A stretch of 64,000 bases of DNA from Phellopilus nigrolimitatus (lineage: Eukaryota > Basidiomycota > Agaricomycetes > Hymenochaetales > Hymenochaetaceae), in contig JAJOHG010000073.1 of the NCBI GenBank assembly GCA_021029095.1, positions 62,001 to 126,000 on the forward strand. Direction: 5' to 3'. Below are positions 45,499 through 56,454 of this stretch, one piece after another. Made by a program: the position numbers and the translations under genes. Numbering within the stretch: the first letter of the stretch is position 1; each line of letters begins with the position of its first letter. Below the pieces are notes generated by a model. It did not search any database and was not told where the DNA came from. It saw nothing but the letters and a program-made list of their open reading frames with translations.

Positions 45499-46676
45499 AT
45501 GCCATCGACCACCTTCCACGCCGACGCCGTCCTCTTCGACATGGTTCGTGTCCCCCACTCCCTCTCTCTCCCATCCCCTAATGTCTTTTTTTTTCCCGCA
45601 GGACGGCACACTCACAGACTCCATCGCCGCTGTCGAGGCCGCTTGGGGCGCCGTCGCCGCCGACCTCGGGCTCGACCCCGAAACTGTCATCGCCGCGACA
45701 CATGGCAAGCGCGCGGTCGACAACCTCGCGTTCTACCGCCCCGAAATCAAGGCCCATGAGATGGACGCCGCCGTCGAGGCTTTCGAACAGTCCATCCTTG
45801 ACTTTGCCGACTCGTTCCAGAAGCGCGAAGCACGCCGCCGCAACTCTGGGGGGTCGTCGGCCAGCTTCTCTATGCGCGCTGGCTTAGACTCGGGCGAGTC
45901 GACACCGGCTTTATCCGACACATCCGCCTTCTCGCACAGAGGCTCGCACTCCACATCCACACCCTCCTCCTCCTTTTCTTCCTCCGATCCCTCCACTGGT
46001 TTGCGACGCCCCTCCTTCGCGACTCGCCTCTCAGACCTGCTCACCTCCGCCATCCCCGAAAACTTCGACGTGCCCGTATTCGACGAATCCCCAGATATCA
46101 ACTACGTTGGGAACGACGCGCAGAAGGAGCCAGTCGAGGCCGACATCGAGGCTGCATGGGAAACGGAGGCGGACGCCGTCGACCGCTCGATCCGCATCCT
46201 GCCCGGGGTGAAGGACATAATCGGCTGCATTCCGGAGGGGCGGTATGCTGTTGCTACCAGCGGAGCCAAGACCTACGGTCCGTCATCTCTCCTTTTCTAT
46301 TTTTACAGTATAACTGACCCACGTTCGCACAGCCTACGGCGCGATGACGCGCGTCGGCATCACCCCGCCGCCCGTAACTATCACCGCGGACGACAAGCGG
46401 CTCAAAGCAGGCAAGCCCGCGCCGGACCCGTTTCTCCTCGCCGCGTCCTGCCTCGGCTTCGACGCAAAGCATTGCGTCGTCTTCGAGGACTCGCCCAGTG
46501 GCGTCCGCGCGGGCGTCGCGAGCGGCGCAACCGTCATCGCTGTGTGCACGAGCCACGAGCGCGCCAAGATAGAGGGATGCGGCGCGCATTTTATTGTTGA
46601 GGACATGCGCAGAGTGCGGTGTAGGACGGAGGGCGAGGGGGAGGGGATGAAGCTTGTTTTTACCGTCGAGCATTGA
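45499..46676 (+). CDS. HAD phosphatase array copy 13, chimeric
   Basis: Exons 45499-45543, 45602-46277 and 46333-46676 give 354 residues. Through most of exon 2 it matches copy 17: RRRNSGGSSASFSMRAGL, the HRGSHSTSTPSSSFSSSD insert, and NYVGNDAQKEPVEADIE. From about 46160 it matches copy 16 instead: DAVDRS, CIPEGRYAVATSG, the bases TATGCTGTTGCTACCAGCGG, intron 2, SHERAK and RTEGEGEGMKLVF. Catalytic motifs are intact. KDIIGCIPEG is unique. Confidence 0.92.
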
Positions 46677-47070
46677 GCGCGTCTTCTTTTCTTCTCTGTG
46701 TGTTCTGTCTTGCTTCCGCATTGTCGAACGTTCTGCTTGATTCCCATTCGTCTTTGTACGCTCTCGACCGTGACTGCTTTGACTGCAAATAAAATTGCTT
46801 TATCGCTGTTCCGTCTATCGGTACATACGTATCTCGTTTTCTCCTCCTCTAAACCCAACGTAAACATCACCGTTCTATCCAAAATGCTTGTGTTCCTCAT
46901 CGTCAATTGCTGTTACTTCCTAATCGGAGTGCCTGAGCTTACATGTTTGAGCGGGCCTCGCCGTGCACTTGCTGTGATTCTCCTTCTCTATAAACCTATT
47001 GCATTGCTGGTTGTCCGAGATTCGTTCGCACCACTCGAGGTCGTTGACACGCCGCCCCAGCAAATGGCTG
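46677..47070 (+). repeat. Downstream block, type 2, of copy 13
   Basis: Shared with the 3' flank of copy 16 (mirror, about 54600-54918), including TTTGACTGCAAATAAAATTGC and CGGTACATACGTATCTCG. No conserved frame. Confidence 0.55.
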
Positions 47071-47074
47071 CCCC

Positions 47075-47205
47075 ATCGCGGTCACGTGGAATGGCGTCGA
47101 TCAGTGTCGGTGCCTCGGATCAGGCTGAGACCAAGTAGCTTCCGCACCGTCTCTCCTCGTCATCTGAATCATGCCGCCTTCTAGGACGCTTGGAATGATC
47201 GCAGG
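47075..47205 (+). promoter_or_regulatory. Orphan promoter-like module c
   Basis: CACGTG at 47084-47089, then GATCAGGCTGAGACCAAGTAGCTTCCGC and CGTCATCTGAATCATGCCGCC. No TATA box or gene follows at the expected distance. Mirrored by module d at 54424-54535. Confidence 0.5.
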
Positions 47206-47279
47206 CGAGGACAAGCACAGGCATGTTCTCCCGGATTTAGAGGACCGCGAGCGCGGTGAAGAGGGTCGGCCGTCGCGAC

Positions 47280-47640
47280 AAAGTTGCAGGCTGAAGCTAC
47301 TGCCTGTTGGAGGTGTCTAGTTCTTTTTCGACGGTGCGCGTTTCGGCTGCAAGACGCCGTTACATCCTGCATCTTGCTCTGCATCATGTTTAGCAGTCGC
47401 AACTATGCCGCAGTATCGGCGCTACGACAGGATCACGCTTACGGCGTGTGCTGGCGGGCACATACGGCTGAAGTATTGTTGAGGGGCTCCTCTTCGGTAT
47501 GTTTTCCTCACCCGTCTTTCACCTCTCGAAATGCTACATCTCTTTTTCTACAGGATAGCAGCTACCTCACCTACTCTCTCGACTGACATAAATACGTGAA
47601 AGAACTGCTCGTCGTGGCCGTCCTTTGCGTTACTACGCCT
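47280..47640 (+). pseudogene. Element E upstream of copy 14
   Basis: The second intron-like segment is conserved at 47497-47553 (GTATGT to CTACAG). The first is too degraded to place. Frames are interrupted. Confidence 0.42.
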
Positions 47641-47674
47641 GCCTGTCCTCCTTGCGCACAACGCACAATCCGCC

Positions 47675-47830
47675 GATATGTGGCTGTACAGCGGATGCAG
47701 CTGAGACCTCCGCCCCCACTTCTCGTAATTTGAAACTATGCCTCTGCCTTCCGAGATACTCGCCTGAGCAATCGCAATTGTTTGGCCCTTTTCGTGCGAT
47801 GACGACAGACGCCCGCGAGCCGGGTATAAA
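47675..47830 (+). promoter_or_regulatory. Promoter module of copy 14
   Basis: TGGCTGTACAGCGGATGCAGCTGAGACCTCC, then GAGCAATCGCAATTGT and TATAAA at 47825-47830. Confidence 0.65.
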
Positions 47831-47944
47831 GGAACGCTGCTGGCTGCTCGAGTCCGCATCACAGCTCTACCTCCAACCGCCATCTACTACTTCGACCTCT
47901 ACACCCCCACCCGTCCCACTTCTCCAGCCTCATTATCAACCATC

Positions 47945-49106
47945 ATGCCATCAACCACTTTCCGTGCCGACGCCGTCCTCTTCGACATGGTCCATCCCTC
48001 TCCCTCTCCCTCTCCCTCCCATCCTCTAACATCCCCTCTTTCGCGCAGGACGGCACGCTTACGGACTCCATCGCCGCCGTCGAGGCCGCCTGGGGCGCCG
48101 TCGCCGTCGACCTCGGGCTCGACCCCGCGGAAGTCATCGCCGCGACGCACGGCAAGCGCGCGGTCGACAACCTCGCGTTCTACCGGCCCGGGATCAGGCC
48201 GCACGAGATGGATGCGGCTGTTGAGGCCTTTGAGCAGACTATCCTTGATTTTGCGGACTCGTTCCAGAAGCGCGAGGCGCGCCGTCGCCGAAGCTCTGGG
48301 GAGTCAAAGTATGGATTCTCTGCGCACGCCGGCTCGGACTCGGGCGAGTCGACGCCCGTCCTCTCTCCCACATCCGCCTTCTCCTCGCGCAACGGATCGC
48401 TCTCCACGCCTTCGTCCCCCACCGGCCCCACTACCGGCACACGGCGCCCCTCCTTCGCAACACGCCTTTCCGACATGCTCGCCTCGGCCCTCCCCGAAGC
48501 CTCAGACGCACCCGTATTCGACGAATCCACCGACGAGAAGCACGCCGACGAGAAGCGGGCAGACGCCGACATCGAGGCCGCATGGGAGACCGAGGCGGAC
48601 GCCGTCGACCGCTCGATCCGCATCCTCCCCGGGGTCAAGGACATGATCGCGTGCATTCCCGAGGGGCGGTATGCGGTCGCCACCAGCGGCGCGAAGACCT
48701 ACGGTCCGTCATCTCTCCTCTTCCCTTTCTTCTTACAGCGTAACTGACCCACTTTCGCACAGCCTACGGCGCGATGACCCGCGTCGGGATAACCCCGCCG
48801 CCCGTGACCATCACCGCGGACGACAAGCGGCTCAAGGCAGGCAAGCCCGCGCCGGATCCCTTCCTGCTCGCCGCGTCGTGTCTCGGCTTCGACGCAAAGC
48901 ATTGCGTCGTCTTTGAGGACTCGCCATCGGGGATCCGCGCGGGCGTCGCGAGCGGCGCGACGGTCATCGCCGTGTGCACGAGCCACGAGCGCGCGAAGAT
49001 CGAGGGGTGCGGTGCGCATTTCGTTGTTGAGGATATGCGCAGCGTGCAGTGCAGGACGGAGGGCGAGGGGGAGGGGATGCGGCTGGTGTTTACTGTCGAG
49101 CATTGA
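47945..49106 (+). CDS. HAD phosphatase array copy 14
   Basis: Exons 47945-47989, 48049-48703 and 48763-49106 give 347 residues. It has LDPAEVIAATHGKRA (AE instead of ET), RPGIRPHEM, EQTILDF and an insert start REARRRRSSGESKYGFSAHAG. The linker is DEKHADEKRADADIE. Exon 3 has DAKHC and RSVQCRTEGEGEGMRLVF. Intron 1 opens with the weak donor GTCCAT followed by a (CTCCCT)n run. It is the last plus-strand copy before the palindrome centre. Confidence 0.92.
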
Positions 49107-50100
49107 GCGCGTGTTCGGTGCTGCGGTTCTCGGCGTTTGGGGGTTTCTTTATAGGTTTCGCGCTGTGGGATGCTTTGCTTGATATCCTGTCTCCTCCCCG
49201 GTTCGTGTGCGCCCTGCATCGTCTCCGGACCGAGTCGCCTCGCATCCGCCTTTCTTTCGCTCTCCCTCCCCGTCTCTTTCTTCCCTTCTTGCCTCTTCTT
49301 TCATGTGTGCTTTCGACCATCTCCTTTCTCCTGTTCACGAGCGCACAAACCTATAAATATCTTCATATAAATCTCTATATATCCGCCAATCAATTGTACT
49401 GTCGCTTTTCGTCGTCGTCTGCTTCTTCTCTTCGCTCAACAGCAAGTGCCACGCGCGTTATTGCACGGGGTGCATGTCGACTGGCCGGTGACGGAGGCGG
49501 TGGCGCTCTTCTGCGCGTCCAGCTTATCAGGCTAGACATTGTTTTGTCGAACTTGCAAGCCGGGGGAGGAGCACGGGGTGTGTTGCATAGATATTTATAA
49601 GGCGCAGTATGGTGCGCACATGTAAGAAGTCAGACCTGAATACGACAGCGCCCGACCAGCGGCTGCTCGTGCAGCTCGTTGACATCTCGTGGGAGGCGTA
49701 TTCAAGACGAGGCGAGCGGCTGAGCAAGCACGCCATGAGTAAGGCCAGCGCGGTCGGGAGTACTGGTACGCCGGGGCGTGGCCGTTAGGAGGACGGGACA
49801 TGAATAATGCGGGGGCGAATTGAAATTGTCCTGGGGCGGGTGAGTAAGCCCTCGATATAAAAGCGCGGTGGATGCGCCCATTCCGCGCCCGGATAATATG
49901 CTCTGACTAAGCCGCGTTTAGGCGCCCGCCACAGCCCGGTGCTGACAACCCACGGCCGAGCACGCACCCAGCAACGCCTCCTCAGCGATTGCATACACTC
50001 AGCCCCTCCTCTCCGCTGCAGCTCCCACTTACCACCCCCGCCGCCCGCCGCCGAAGACGAAGACGGACGACGACGACGGCGACGACAACGACAACGACAA
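49107..50100. other. Spacer between copy 14 and the DsbA-like gene
   Basis: Copy 14's 3' flank keeps TGCTTTGCTTGATATCCTGTC (about 49170) from the D block. The rest is single-copy. A TATAAAAGCGCGG box at about 49856 lies 345 bp before the DsbA-like ATG and may serve it. Confidence 0.45.
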
Positions 50101-50127
50101 CCCACACCCACACCCACACCCACACCC
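50101..50127 (+). repeat. CCCACA microsatellite in the 5' leader
   Basis: Four and a half units of CCCACA, about 74 bp upstream of the ATG of the DsbA-like gene, probably transcribed as 5' UTR. Confidence 0.8.
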
Positions 50128-50200
50128 GCCCATCACCGTCCCCGCGCAGCCGCCCGCGCACTCCCGCCTCCGGACGAGCGCCGCCCGTTCGCGCGCAGCC

Positions 50201-51357
50201 ATGGCCGCCCGCAAGACGATCAAGATTGACGTGATCTCCGACTTCGTGCGTCGCCCCCCACGAAAAACAGTAGTAGTCCCCTCACTGACCCCCCTCCCTC
50301 CCCCTCCCTCGCCCGCCCGCCCGCCAGCTCTGCGCCTGGTGCTACATCGGGCACATCGAGCTCGAGCGCGGCATCGCCCTCGCGCGCGCCGCCGCGCTGC
50401 CCGTCGACTTCGCCGTGCAGTACCACCCCTTCATCCTCAACCCCTCCCTCGCGGACGACGCGCCGCTCGCCAAGGCCGACTTCTTCGCGCGCAAGATGGG
50501 CCCCGGCCGCTGGCAGGGCACCGTCGCACTCGTGCAGGCGCGCGCGCGCGAGGAGGGGCTCGAGTTGTGCGTGTCCGTTGCTCTGTTTTGATTTTTTCGC
50601 CGCCTCTTTTGGGTGGTCGCCTTCCTTTCCTTTCCTTTCTGCCTTGCTGCGTTGTTTGCCTTATACGCTTCGCCCACGGGCGCGCTCGGGATCGCCGCCT
50701 CCCCACCGGCGGCGGCCTGCCTTCCCCTCCCCCCTCCCTTTCTCTCTCCCACGCTCGCCGCGCCACGCTCACACACACACCCGCCCCACCCCACAGCTCC
50801 TTCGGCGGCGTCGTCCGGCAAACCACGCGCGCGCACCGGCTCATGCAGCGCGCGTACGCAACGGGCGGGCAGCGCGCGCAGCTCCCGCTCATCAAGGCGC
50901 TCTTCCGCGCGGTCTACGAGCGCGAGCAGGACATCGGGTGCGCGCGCACGCTCGCGGCGCTCGCCTGCTCCCTCGGCGTCGGCGCGTTCGCGAGCGAGGA
51001 GGAGGCGCGCGCGTGGATCGAGGGCGAGGACGGCGCGGCGGAGGTGAGGGAGATGAGCAGGGACGCCGCGCGCAAGGGCGTCACGGGCGTCCCGTTTGCG
51101 GTCATCGATGGACGGTGGGCGGTGAGCGGCTGCCAGGCGCCGGAGTGCTACCTCAAGGTGCGCGCGCGCCTTTCTTCTTCTTCTGCTTCTTCACCTTTGC
51201 CAGGGCTGACTGGCTGACTGACTGGCGAGCACAGATATTCGAGAAGCTCGCGGCGGCGGAGCCGCTCGCCGCGTCCGATTCAGAGTCCGAGTCCGAGCCG
51301 GCGCCGGCGCCGACGCCGAGGCAGGACGCGCCGCCGCTCGCCGCGGTCTCCTCGTGA
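50201..51357 (+). CDS. DsbA/FrnE-like thioredoxin-fold oxidoreductase
   Basis: Exons 50201-50245, 50328-50566, 50797-51157 and 51235-51357 give 255 residues. The N-terminus reads IKIDVISDF, then LCAWCYIG across intron 1, which gives the CxxC redox site (Cys17-Ala-Trp-Cys20). EFSFGGVVRQTTRAHRL and GVTGVPFAVIDG (cis-proline loop) follow, as in FrnE and 2-hydroxychromene-2-carboxylate isomerase-like DSBA-domain proteins. No signal peptide is seen, so it is probably cytosolic. The C-terminal 35 residues are an acidic SDSESESEP and proline-rich tail. It is single-copy, richer in GC than its neighbours, with a 230-nt intron 2. It sits in the centre of inverted duplication 2. Substrate unknown. Confidence 0.88.
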
Positions 51358-51499
51358 GCGCGCGACCACGCCTCCCGGTTCTCTCCTCCGCGCCATCTTT
51401 GTTCACGGCACCGCACGGCACCGCGCACATGTATCTCGACCGCACATGACTGGATAGGACACTGGATTAGGACAGGGCTCGATCTCACACTCGCCCCTC

Positions 51500-51640
51500 G
51501 GTTTCTTTATCTACTTGCTTGCTTTCCCTTTTCTCCCTCTCTCTCTTTCTCTTTCTCTCTGTCTTCTTTCTATCTATCTATCTTCTCGTCTTGTCTTCTC
51601 TCACTTTTTCTCGTTTTTCTTTTCTTTTCTCCCATTTCCT
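51500..51640 (+). repeat. Polypyrimidine CT-rich tract
   Basis: Long CT-rich run with TCTCTCTC and TATCTATC repeats, downstream of the DsbA-like stop. A triple GGAATGTGC repeat (51659-51685) follows. Confidence 0.75.
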
Positions 51641-52478
51641 TTGTGTACATGCGTGTATGGAATGTGCGGAATGTGCGGAATGTATATATCGTATGTATAT
51701 AACGTGCACGCGCGCGCACGCGCTGGCTTGTCCCCGGCGCGCCCGTAATTAATTGCAATCACGCGCTCTGCGCTCGCGCGCGCGCCCGTCCATAATGTAT
51801 ACACATACGTACGTACGTGCCGTGTGCATGGGTGGAAGCCCTCTATCTGCACTGCTTTGCCGCGTGCCCGGAAGAACAGCGATTGACGAGGCGTCCCGCG
51901 CGCGGCGAGGCGGGGCAAGGCGTGTTGTGCAGGACGCAGGTGCGGCGCCGGCGCCGGCGCGCCCCTGCGTCTCGAGCGGAGCAGGCCGCGCAGCTGCGAA
52001 CGAGCAAGCGTGGTGGGTTGCCTCTTGGTTGAGCGGAAAGAAGCGAAAACAAAGCAAAGGCGGGCGTTCTCGACTGGGGTCTTCTGACTTCTACGGTATT
52101 TTTGCGCCGCGGCTGCGACGCGCGTCTTTCTGCCTGCTTCCGTGGGCGTATGGGAGGGACGTTTTACACGCTGCAAAGTTGACTGGACGGCGGTTACTCT
52201 ATGGGTGGATGCGCGGTTATGTTTGGTTTGCACGGAAGGATATGCGTGGGAGGAGGTGCGCGCGGGCCTGGGGAAAGGCGGAGGGGACAAAAACGGGGAG
52301 AGGGCCAAGACAGGGCAGGACGGGACGGGACGAGACAGGACGGGGCGGGACGCGGAATACAGAATGGGAAGACAGGGTGTCAAACAGGACAAGCCGCGGT
52401 GCGCAGGAGGAGCAACGCGCAGAACACGAAGCGAAAATGACAATGATATTTATAAATAATGGCAGGAAGGCGCCCGGC
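51641..52478. other. Spacer between the DsbA-like gene and copy 15
   Basis: It contains ACGTACGTACGT (about 51806-51817), GC-rich low-complexity sequence and a GGGACGGGAC-rich tract (52315-52352). The segment from about 52320 to 52478 is a weakly conserved D block of copy 15 (GACAGGGTGTCAAAC and similar). No gene. Confidence 0.45.
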
Positions 52479-53659
52479 TCAGTGCTCGACGGTGAACACG
52501 AGCCGTGTCCCCGTGCCCGCGCCCTCCGCCACACAGCGCACGCTGCGCATGTCCTCAACGACAAAAAGCGCACCGCACCCCTCGATTTTACTGCGCTCGT
52601 GGCTCGTACACACAGCGATGACCGTCGCGCCGCTCGCGACGCCCGCCCGGATCCCCGATGGCGAGTCCTCGAACACGACGCAATGCTTTGCGTCGAAGCC
52701 GAGACAGGAGGCGGCGAGGAGGAAGGGGTCCGGCGCGGGCTTGCCCGCCTTGAGCCGCTTGTCGTCCGCGGTGATGGTCACGGGCGGCGGGGTGATGCCG
52801 ACGCGCGTCATCGCGCCGTAGGCTGTGCGAACGCGGGTCAGTTACGCTGTAAGAAGAAAGGGAAGAGGAGAGATGACGGACCGTAGGTCTTCGCACCGCT
52901 GGTGGCGACCGCATAGCGCCCCTCGGGAATGCACGCGATCATGTCCTTCACCCCGGGGAGGATGCGGATCGAGCGGTCGATGGCATCCGCCTCCGCCTCC
53001 CGCGCGGCCTCGACGTCGGCCGCGGCCGCCTTTTCCTTCTGCGCGTTGCTCGTGGTATAGTTGGATTCGGGGGACTCGTCGAATACAGGGGAGACTTCAG
53101 GGAGGGCGGAGGCGAGCATGTCGGAGAGGCGAGTCGCGAAGGAAGGGCGCCGTACGCCGGCGGTGGAATCATTGGAAGAGAAAGACGAGGGGAGGGATGG
53201 TGTGCAGAACGAGTCACTCCGCGAGGAGGCAGATGTGTCTGACAGGGGTGGTGTCGACTCGCCCGAGTCCAAGACGGCGCGCGCAGAGAAGCCGACCAAT
53301 GGTTCTCCAGAGCTGCGACGGCGCGCCTCGCGCTTCTTGAACGAGTCCGCAAAATCAAGAATAGTCCGCTCGAACGCCTCGACGGCGGCGTCCATCTCGT
53401 GGGGCTTGATTTCGGGGCGGTAGAAGGCGAGGTTGTCGACCGCGCGCTTGCCGTGCGTCGCGGCGATAACGGTTTCGGGGTCGAGCCCGAGGTCGACGGC
53501 GACGGCGCCCCAGGCAGCTTCAACGGCGGCGATGGAGTCCGTGAGCGTGCCGTCCTGCGTGGAAGAGGGGATGTTAGTGAACGGAAGGGAGGGAGAGGGA
53601 GAGAGGGGACGCACCATGTCGAAGAGGACGGCGTCGGCGCGGAAGGTAGTTGATGGCAT
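52479..53659 (-). CDS. HAD phosphatase array copy 15
   Basis: Exons 53659-53615, 53554-52882 and 52822-52479 give 353 residues. It has EIKPHEM, FERTILDF and an insert with EPLVGFSARAVLDSGES, SDTSASSRSDSFCTPS and linker PESNYTTSNAQKEKAAAADVE. VRRPSFATRLSDML is kept. Exon 3 has GCGALFVVEDM, where Leu replaces His. Intron 1 (60 nt) is stop-free, as in copy 7. Intron 2 starts GTCCGT as in copies 13 and 14, consistent with being the mirror of copy 14. Confidence 0.92.
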
Positions 53660-53766
53660 GATGGTAAGGGTGAATTTGGAGGAGGACGAGGACGGCTGGG
53701 GATTTGGTAGTAGGTGGCGGTTGAAGGTAGAGTTGTGATGAAAACTTGGGCAGACAGCAGCACTCT

Positions 53767-53935
53767 TTTATACACTGCTCGTGGGCGTGTTTCGTCATCG
53801 CACAGAAAGGTCGAAAACAATTGCGATTGTTCAGGCGAGCATCTCGGAAGGCGGATGTATGGTTTCAAATTACGAGAAGTGGGGACGGAGGCTACAGAGG
53901 TCTCAGCCGTATCCGCTGTACAGCCACGTATCGAC
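53767..53935 (-). promoter_or_regulatory. Promoter module of copy 15
   Basis: CTGTACAG and GAGGTCTCAGCCGTATCCGC near 53898-53935, palindrome ACAATCGCAATTGT at 53817-53830 (minus-strand reading), TATAAA at 53767-53772 (TATAAAAG). Confidence 0.68.
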
Positions 53936-53994
53936 ACCAAACCCGCGGCGACTCGGGGAATTGTGCGCAAGGAGGACAAGCAGGCGTAGCGATG

Positions 53995-54345
53995 CAGGGC
54001 GAGGCTAAGAGCAGCTCATTCCTATAGATACGTCAGAAGGAAGTGCCAGAGAGGTAGCTGTTGGTCTGTAGAAAGAGATATAGCATTCCGAGATGTGAAA
54101 GACAGGCGAGGAAGACATACCGAAGAGAATCGCCCAATCATACTTCAAAAGTATGCGCCCGCCTTCACACGCAGGAAGCGTTCTCCTGTCGCAGAGCCGA
54201 TGCTGCGACATTGTTGCGAGGCCCACCGCAGATGTTGCAGAGCACGATGCAGGAGGTTGTAACTGCGACTTGCAGCACCGTCGAAAAAGAAACTAGGCGC
54301 GCAACAGCCAGGAGCTTCAGCCTTCAGCTCTGTCGCGACGACAGG
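53995..54345 (-). pseudogene. Element E upstream of copy 15
   Basis: Second intron-like segment 54066-54120 (GTATGT to CTACAG, 55 nt) retained. The flanking exon could read MSQHRLCDRRTLPACEGG. The first intron is not recognisable. Confidence 0.42.
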
Positions 54346-54423
54346 CACTCTTCACCGCGCTTGCGATCCTCGACATCCGGGAGAGCATTATTGTGTTCGA
54401 CCTCCTCGCCTGCGATCATTCCA

Positions 54424-54535
54424 AGCATCCCAGAAGGCGGCATGATTCAGATGACGAGGAGAGGGAACGGAAGCAACGGAGGTCTCAGCCTGATCCGAGG
54501 CACCGCCACTGATCAACGACGCTGCACGTGACCGC
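54424..54535 (-). promoter_or_regulatory. Orphan promoter-like module d
   Basis: CACGTG at 54525-54530, then (minus strand) GATCAGGCTGAGACCTCCGTTGCTTCCGTTCCC. No TATA box or gene at the usual distance downstream. Mirror of module c. Confidence 0.5.
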
Positions 54536-54918
54536 GACGGACCTCGGGAGGTAGCGCAATCCCGTTCTGTCAAACGAGCGGATTTGGGGCATCGATGATC
54601 CAGCAATGCAGCATATCTCGAGAGTAGGAGAAGCACAGCAACCGCATTGCGAGGCGGACTCAAAAAATGTAAGCTCAGGCACTTGGACAAGTATGTCGGA
54701 TAGAACGGTGATGTTCACGTTGGGCTTCCCATGAGAGGAGAAAACAGCGAGGTACGTATGTACCGATAGACGGAACAGTGATAAAGCAATTTTATTTGAA
54801 GCCAGAGCAGTCACGGTCGCGAGTGTACAAAGACGAATGGGAATCAGGCAGAACGTTCCACAATACGAAATCAGGACAGAACACGCAAATAAGAAATAGA
54901 GCAGAAAAGAAGATACGC
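54536..54918 (-). repeat. Downstream block, type 2, of copy 16
   Basis: Mirror of 46677-47070, including the AATAAAATTGC stretch (54784-54794 as GCAATTTTATT). Confidence 0.55.
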
Positions 54919-56100
54919 TTAATGCTCGACAGTAAACACGAGCTTCATCCCCTCGCCCTCGCCCTCCGTCCTGCACTGCACGCTACGCATGTCCTCAACA
55001 ACGAAATGCGCTCCGCACCCCTCTATCTTAGCGCGCTCGTGGCTCGTGCACACAGCGATGACAATCGCGCCGCTCGCGACGCCCGCGCGGATCCCCGATG
55101 GCGAATCCTCAAAGACAACGCAATCCCAAGCGTCGAAGCCCAGACACGACGCGGCGAGGAGGAAGGGGTCCGGCGCGGGCTTTCCTGCCTTGAGCCGCTT
55201 GTCGTCTGCGGTGATGGTCACGGGCGGCGGGGTGATGCCGACACGCGTCATCGCGCCATAAGCTGTGCGAAAGTGGGTCAGTTACGCTCTAAGAAGAAAG
55301 GGAAGAGGAGAGATGACGAACCGTAGGTCTTCGCGCCGCTGGTAGCAACAGCATATCGCCCCTCGGGAATGCACGCGATCATGTCCTTGACCCCGGGCAG
55401 GATGCGGATCGAGCGGTCGACGGCGTCCGCCTCGCACGCGGCCTCGAACGCAGCTTCGATCTGGGCCTCGACTGCCTTCATCCGCGCGTCGTTCTCAGTG
55501 TGGTCGGAGTCGGCGAACTCGTCGAATACGGGCTCGTCTGTGGCTTCTGGACGGGCGGAGACGAGCATGTCGGAAAGGCGCGTCGCGAAGGAAGGGCGCC
55601 GTGCAGAGGGCTCATCGGGAGAAGAGAATGAGGGGTGGGAGGGCGTGGAGAGCGACCCGCTGCGCGAGGAAGAGGAAGACGTGTTGGATAGGACTGGTGT
55701 CGACTCGCCCGAGTCCAAGTCGGCACGCGCAGAGAAGCTGGCCGATGACTCTCCTGAGGTGAGGCGGCGGGCGGAGCGCTTCTGGAACGAGTCCGCAAAA
55801 TCAAGAATAGTCTGCTCAAACGCCTCAACGGCGGCGTCCATCTCATGGGGCTCGATCTCGGGGCGGTAGAACGCGAGGTTGTCGATAGCGCGCTTGCCGT
55901 GCGTTGTGGCGATGACTTCTGCGGGGTCGAGCCAGAGGTCGGCGGCGACGGCACCCCAGGCGGCTTCGACGGCAGCAATGGAGTCTGTGAGCGTGCCGTC
56001 CTGCGAGAAAGAGTCAGTATTAGTGAACGGAAGAGAAAAGAGAAGGACGACGAACCATGTCGAACAGGACGGCGTCGGCGCGGAAGGTGGTCGATGGCAT
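54919..56100 (-). CDS. HAD phosphatase array copy 16
   Basis: Exons 56100-56056, 56000-55322 and 55262-54919 give 355 residues, the longest copy. It is quite diverged: AADLWLDPAEVIATTHGKRA, EIEPHEM, insert KRSARRLTSGES with LSNTSSSSSRSG, and linker DSDHTENDARMKAVEAQIEAAFEAACEAD. The AWE segment found elsewhere is replaced. Before FED it reads DAWDC, unlike every other copy. SARRPSFATRLSDML and all catalytic motifs are kept. Its 3' third is the closest match to the 3' third of copy 13. Confidence 0.92.
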
Positions 56101-56219
56101 GGTGGTAAAAGTAGATTTGGATGAGGGCAGGGAGTTGGAGGTTGGAGAAGAGGCTTGGTATTAGATGGTGTAGTTGGAGGTAGAGTTGTGATGCGTGCTT
56201 AGAGCAGCAGCAGCGCTCC

Positions 56220-56392
56220 TTTATACACTACTCGCGGGCGAGTTTGCGTCATCGCACGCAAAGTGCCAAACAATTGCGATTGTTCAGGTGTTCAGCAAAG
56301 TATCTCGGAATGCGGATGCATAGTTTCAGATGACGGGAAGAGTGAGTGGAGGCTACAGAGGTCTCAGCTGCATCCGCTGTACAGCCACGTAT
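56220..56392 (-). promoter_or_regulatory. Promoter module of copy 16
   Basis: CTGTACAG with GAGGTCTCAGCTGCATCCGC near 56357-56385, palindrome ACAATCGCAATTGT at 56270-56283 (minus strand), TATAAA at 56220-56225. Confidence 0.7.
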
Positions 56393-56454
56393 CGACACCA
56401 GCCCTGCGCTGACTCGGAGAATTGTGGGCAAGGAGGACAAGCAGGCGTAGGTAC

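Larger units (their letters stand above)
41215..49106 (+). repeat. Left arm of inverted duplication 2 (copies 12-13-14)
   Basis: Mirrors 52479-64000: copy 12 with 18, spacer 42382-45498 with 60302-63170, the 5' two thirds of copy 13 with copy 17, spacer 46677-47944 (1268 bp) with 53660-54918 (1259 bp), and copy 14 with 15. The segment corresponding to the F-box gene and most of copy 16 is missing here. Confidence 0.7.

Noticed and set aside
51500..51640. The CT-rich tract as a centromere or telomere-like repeat
   Set aside because: It is a short irregular microsatellite in the 3' flank of one gene, without a telomeric unit.
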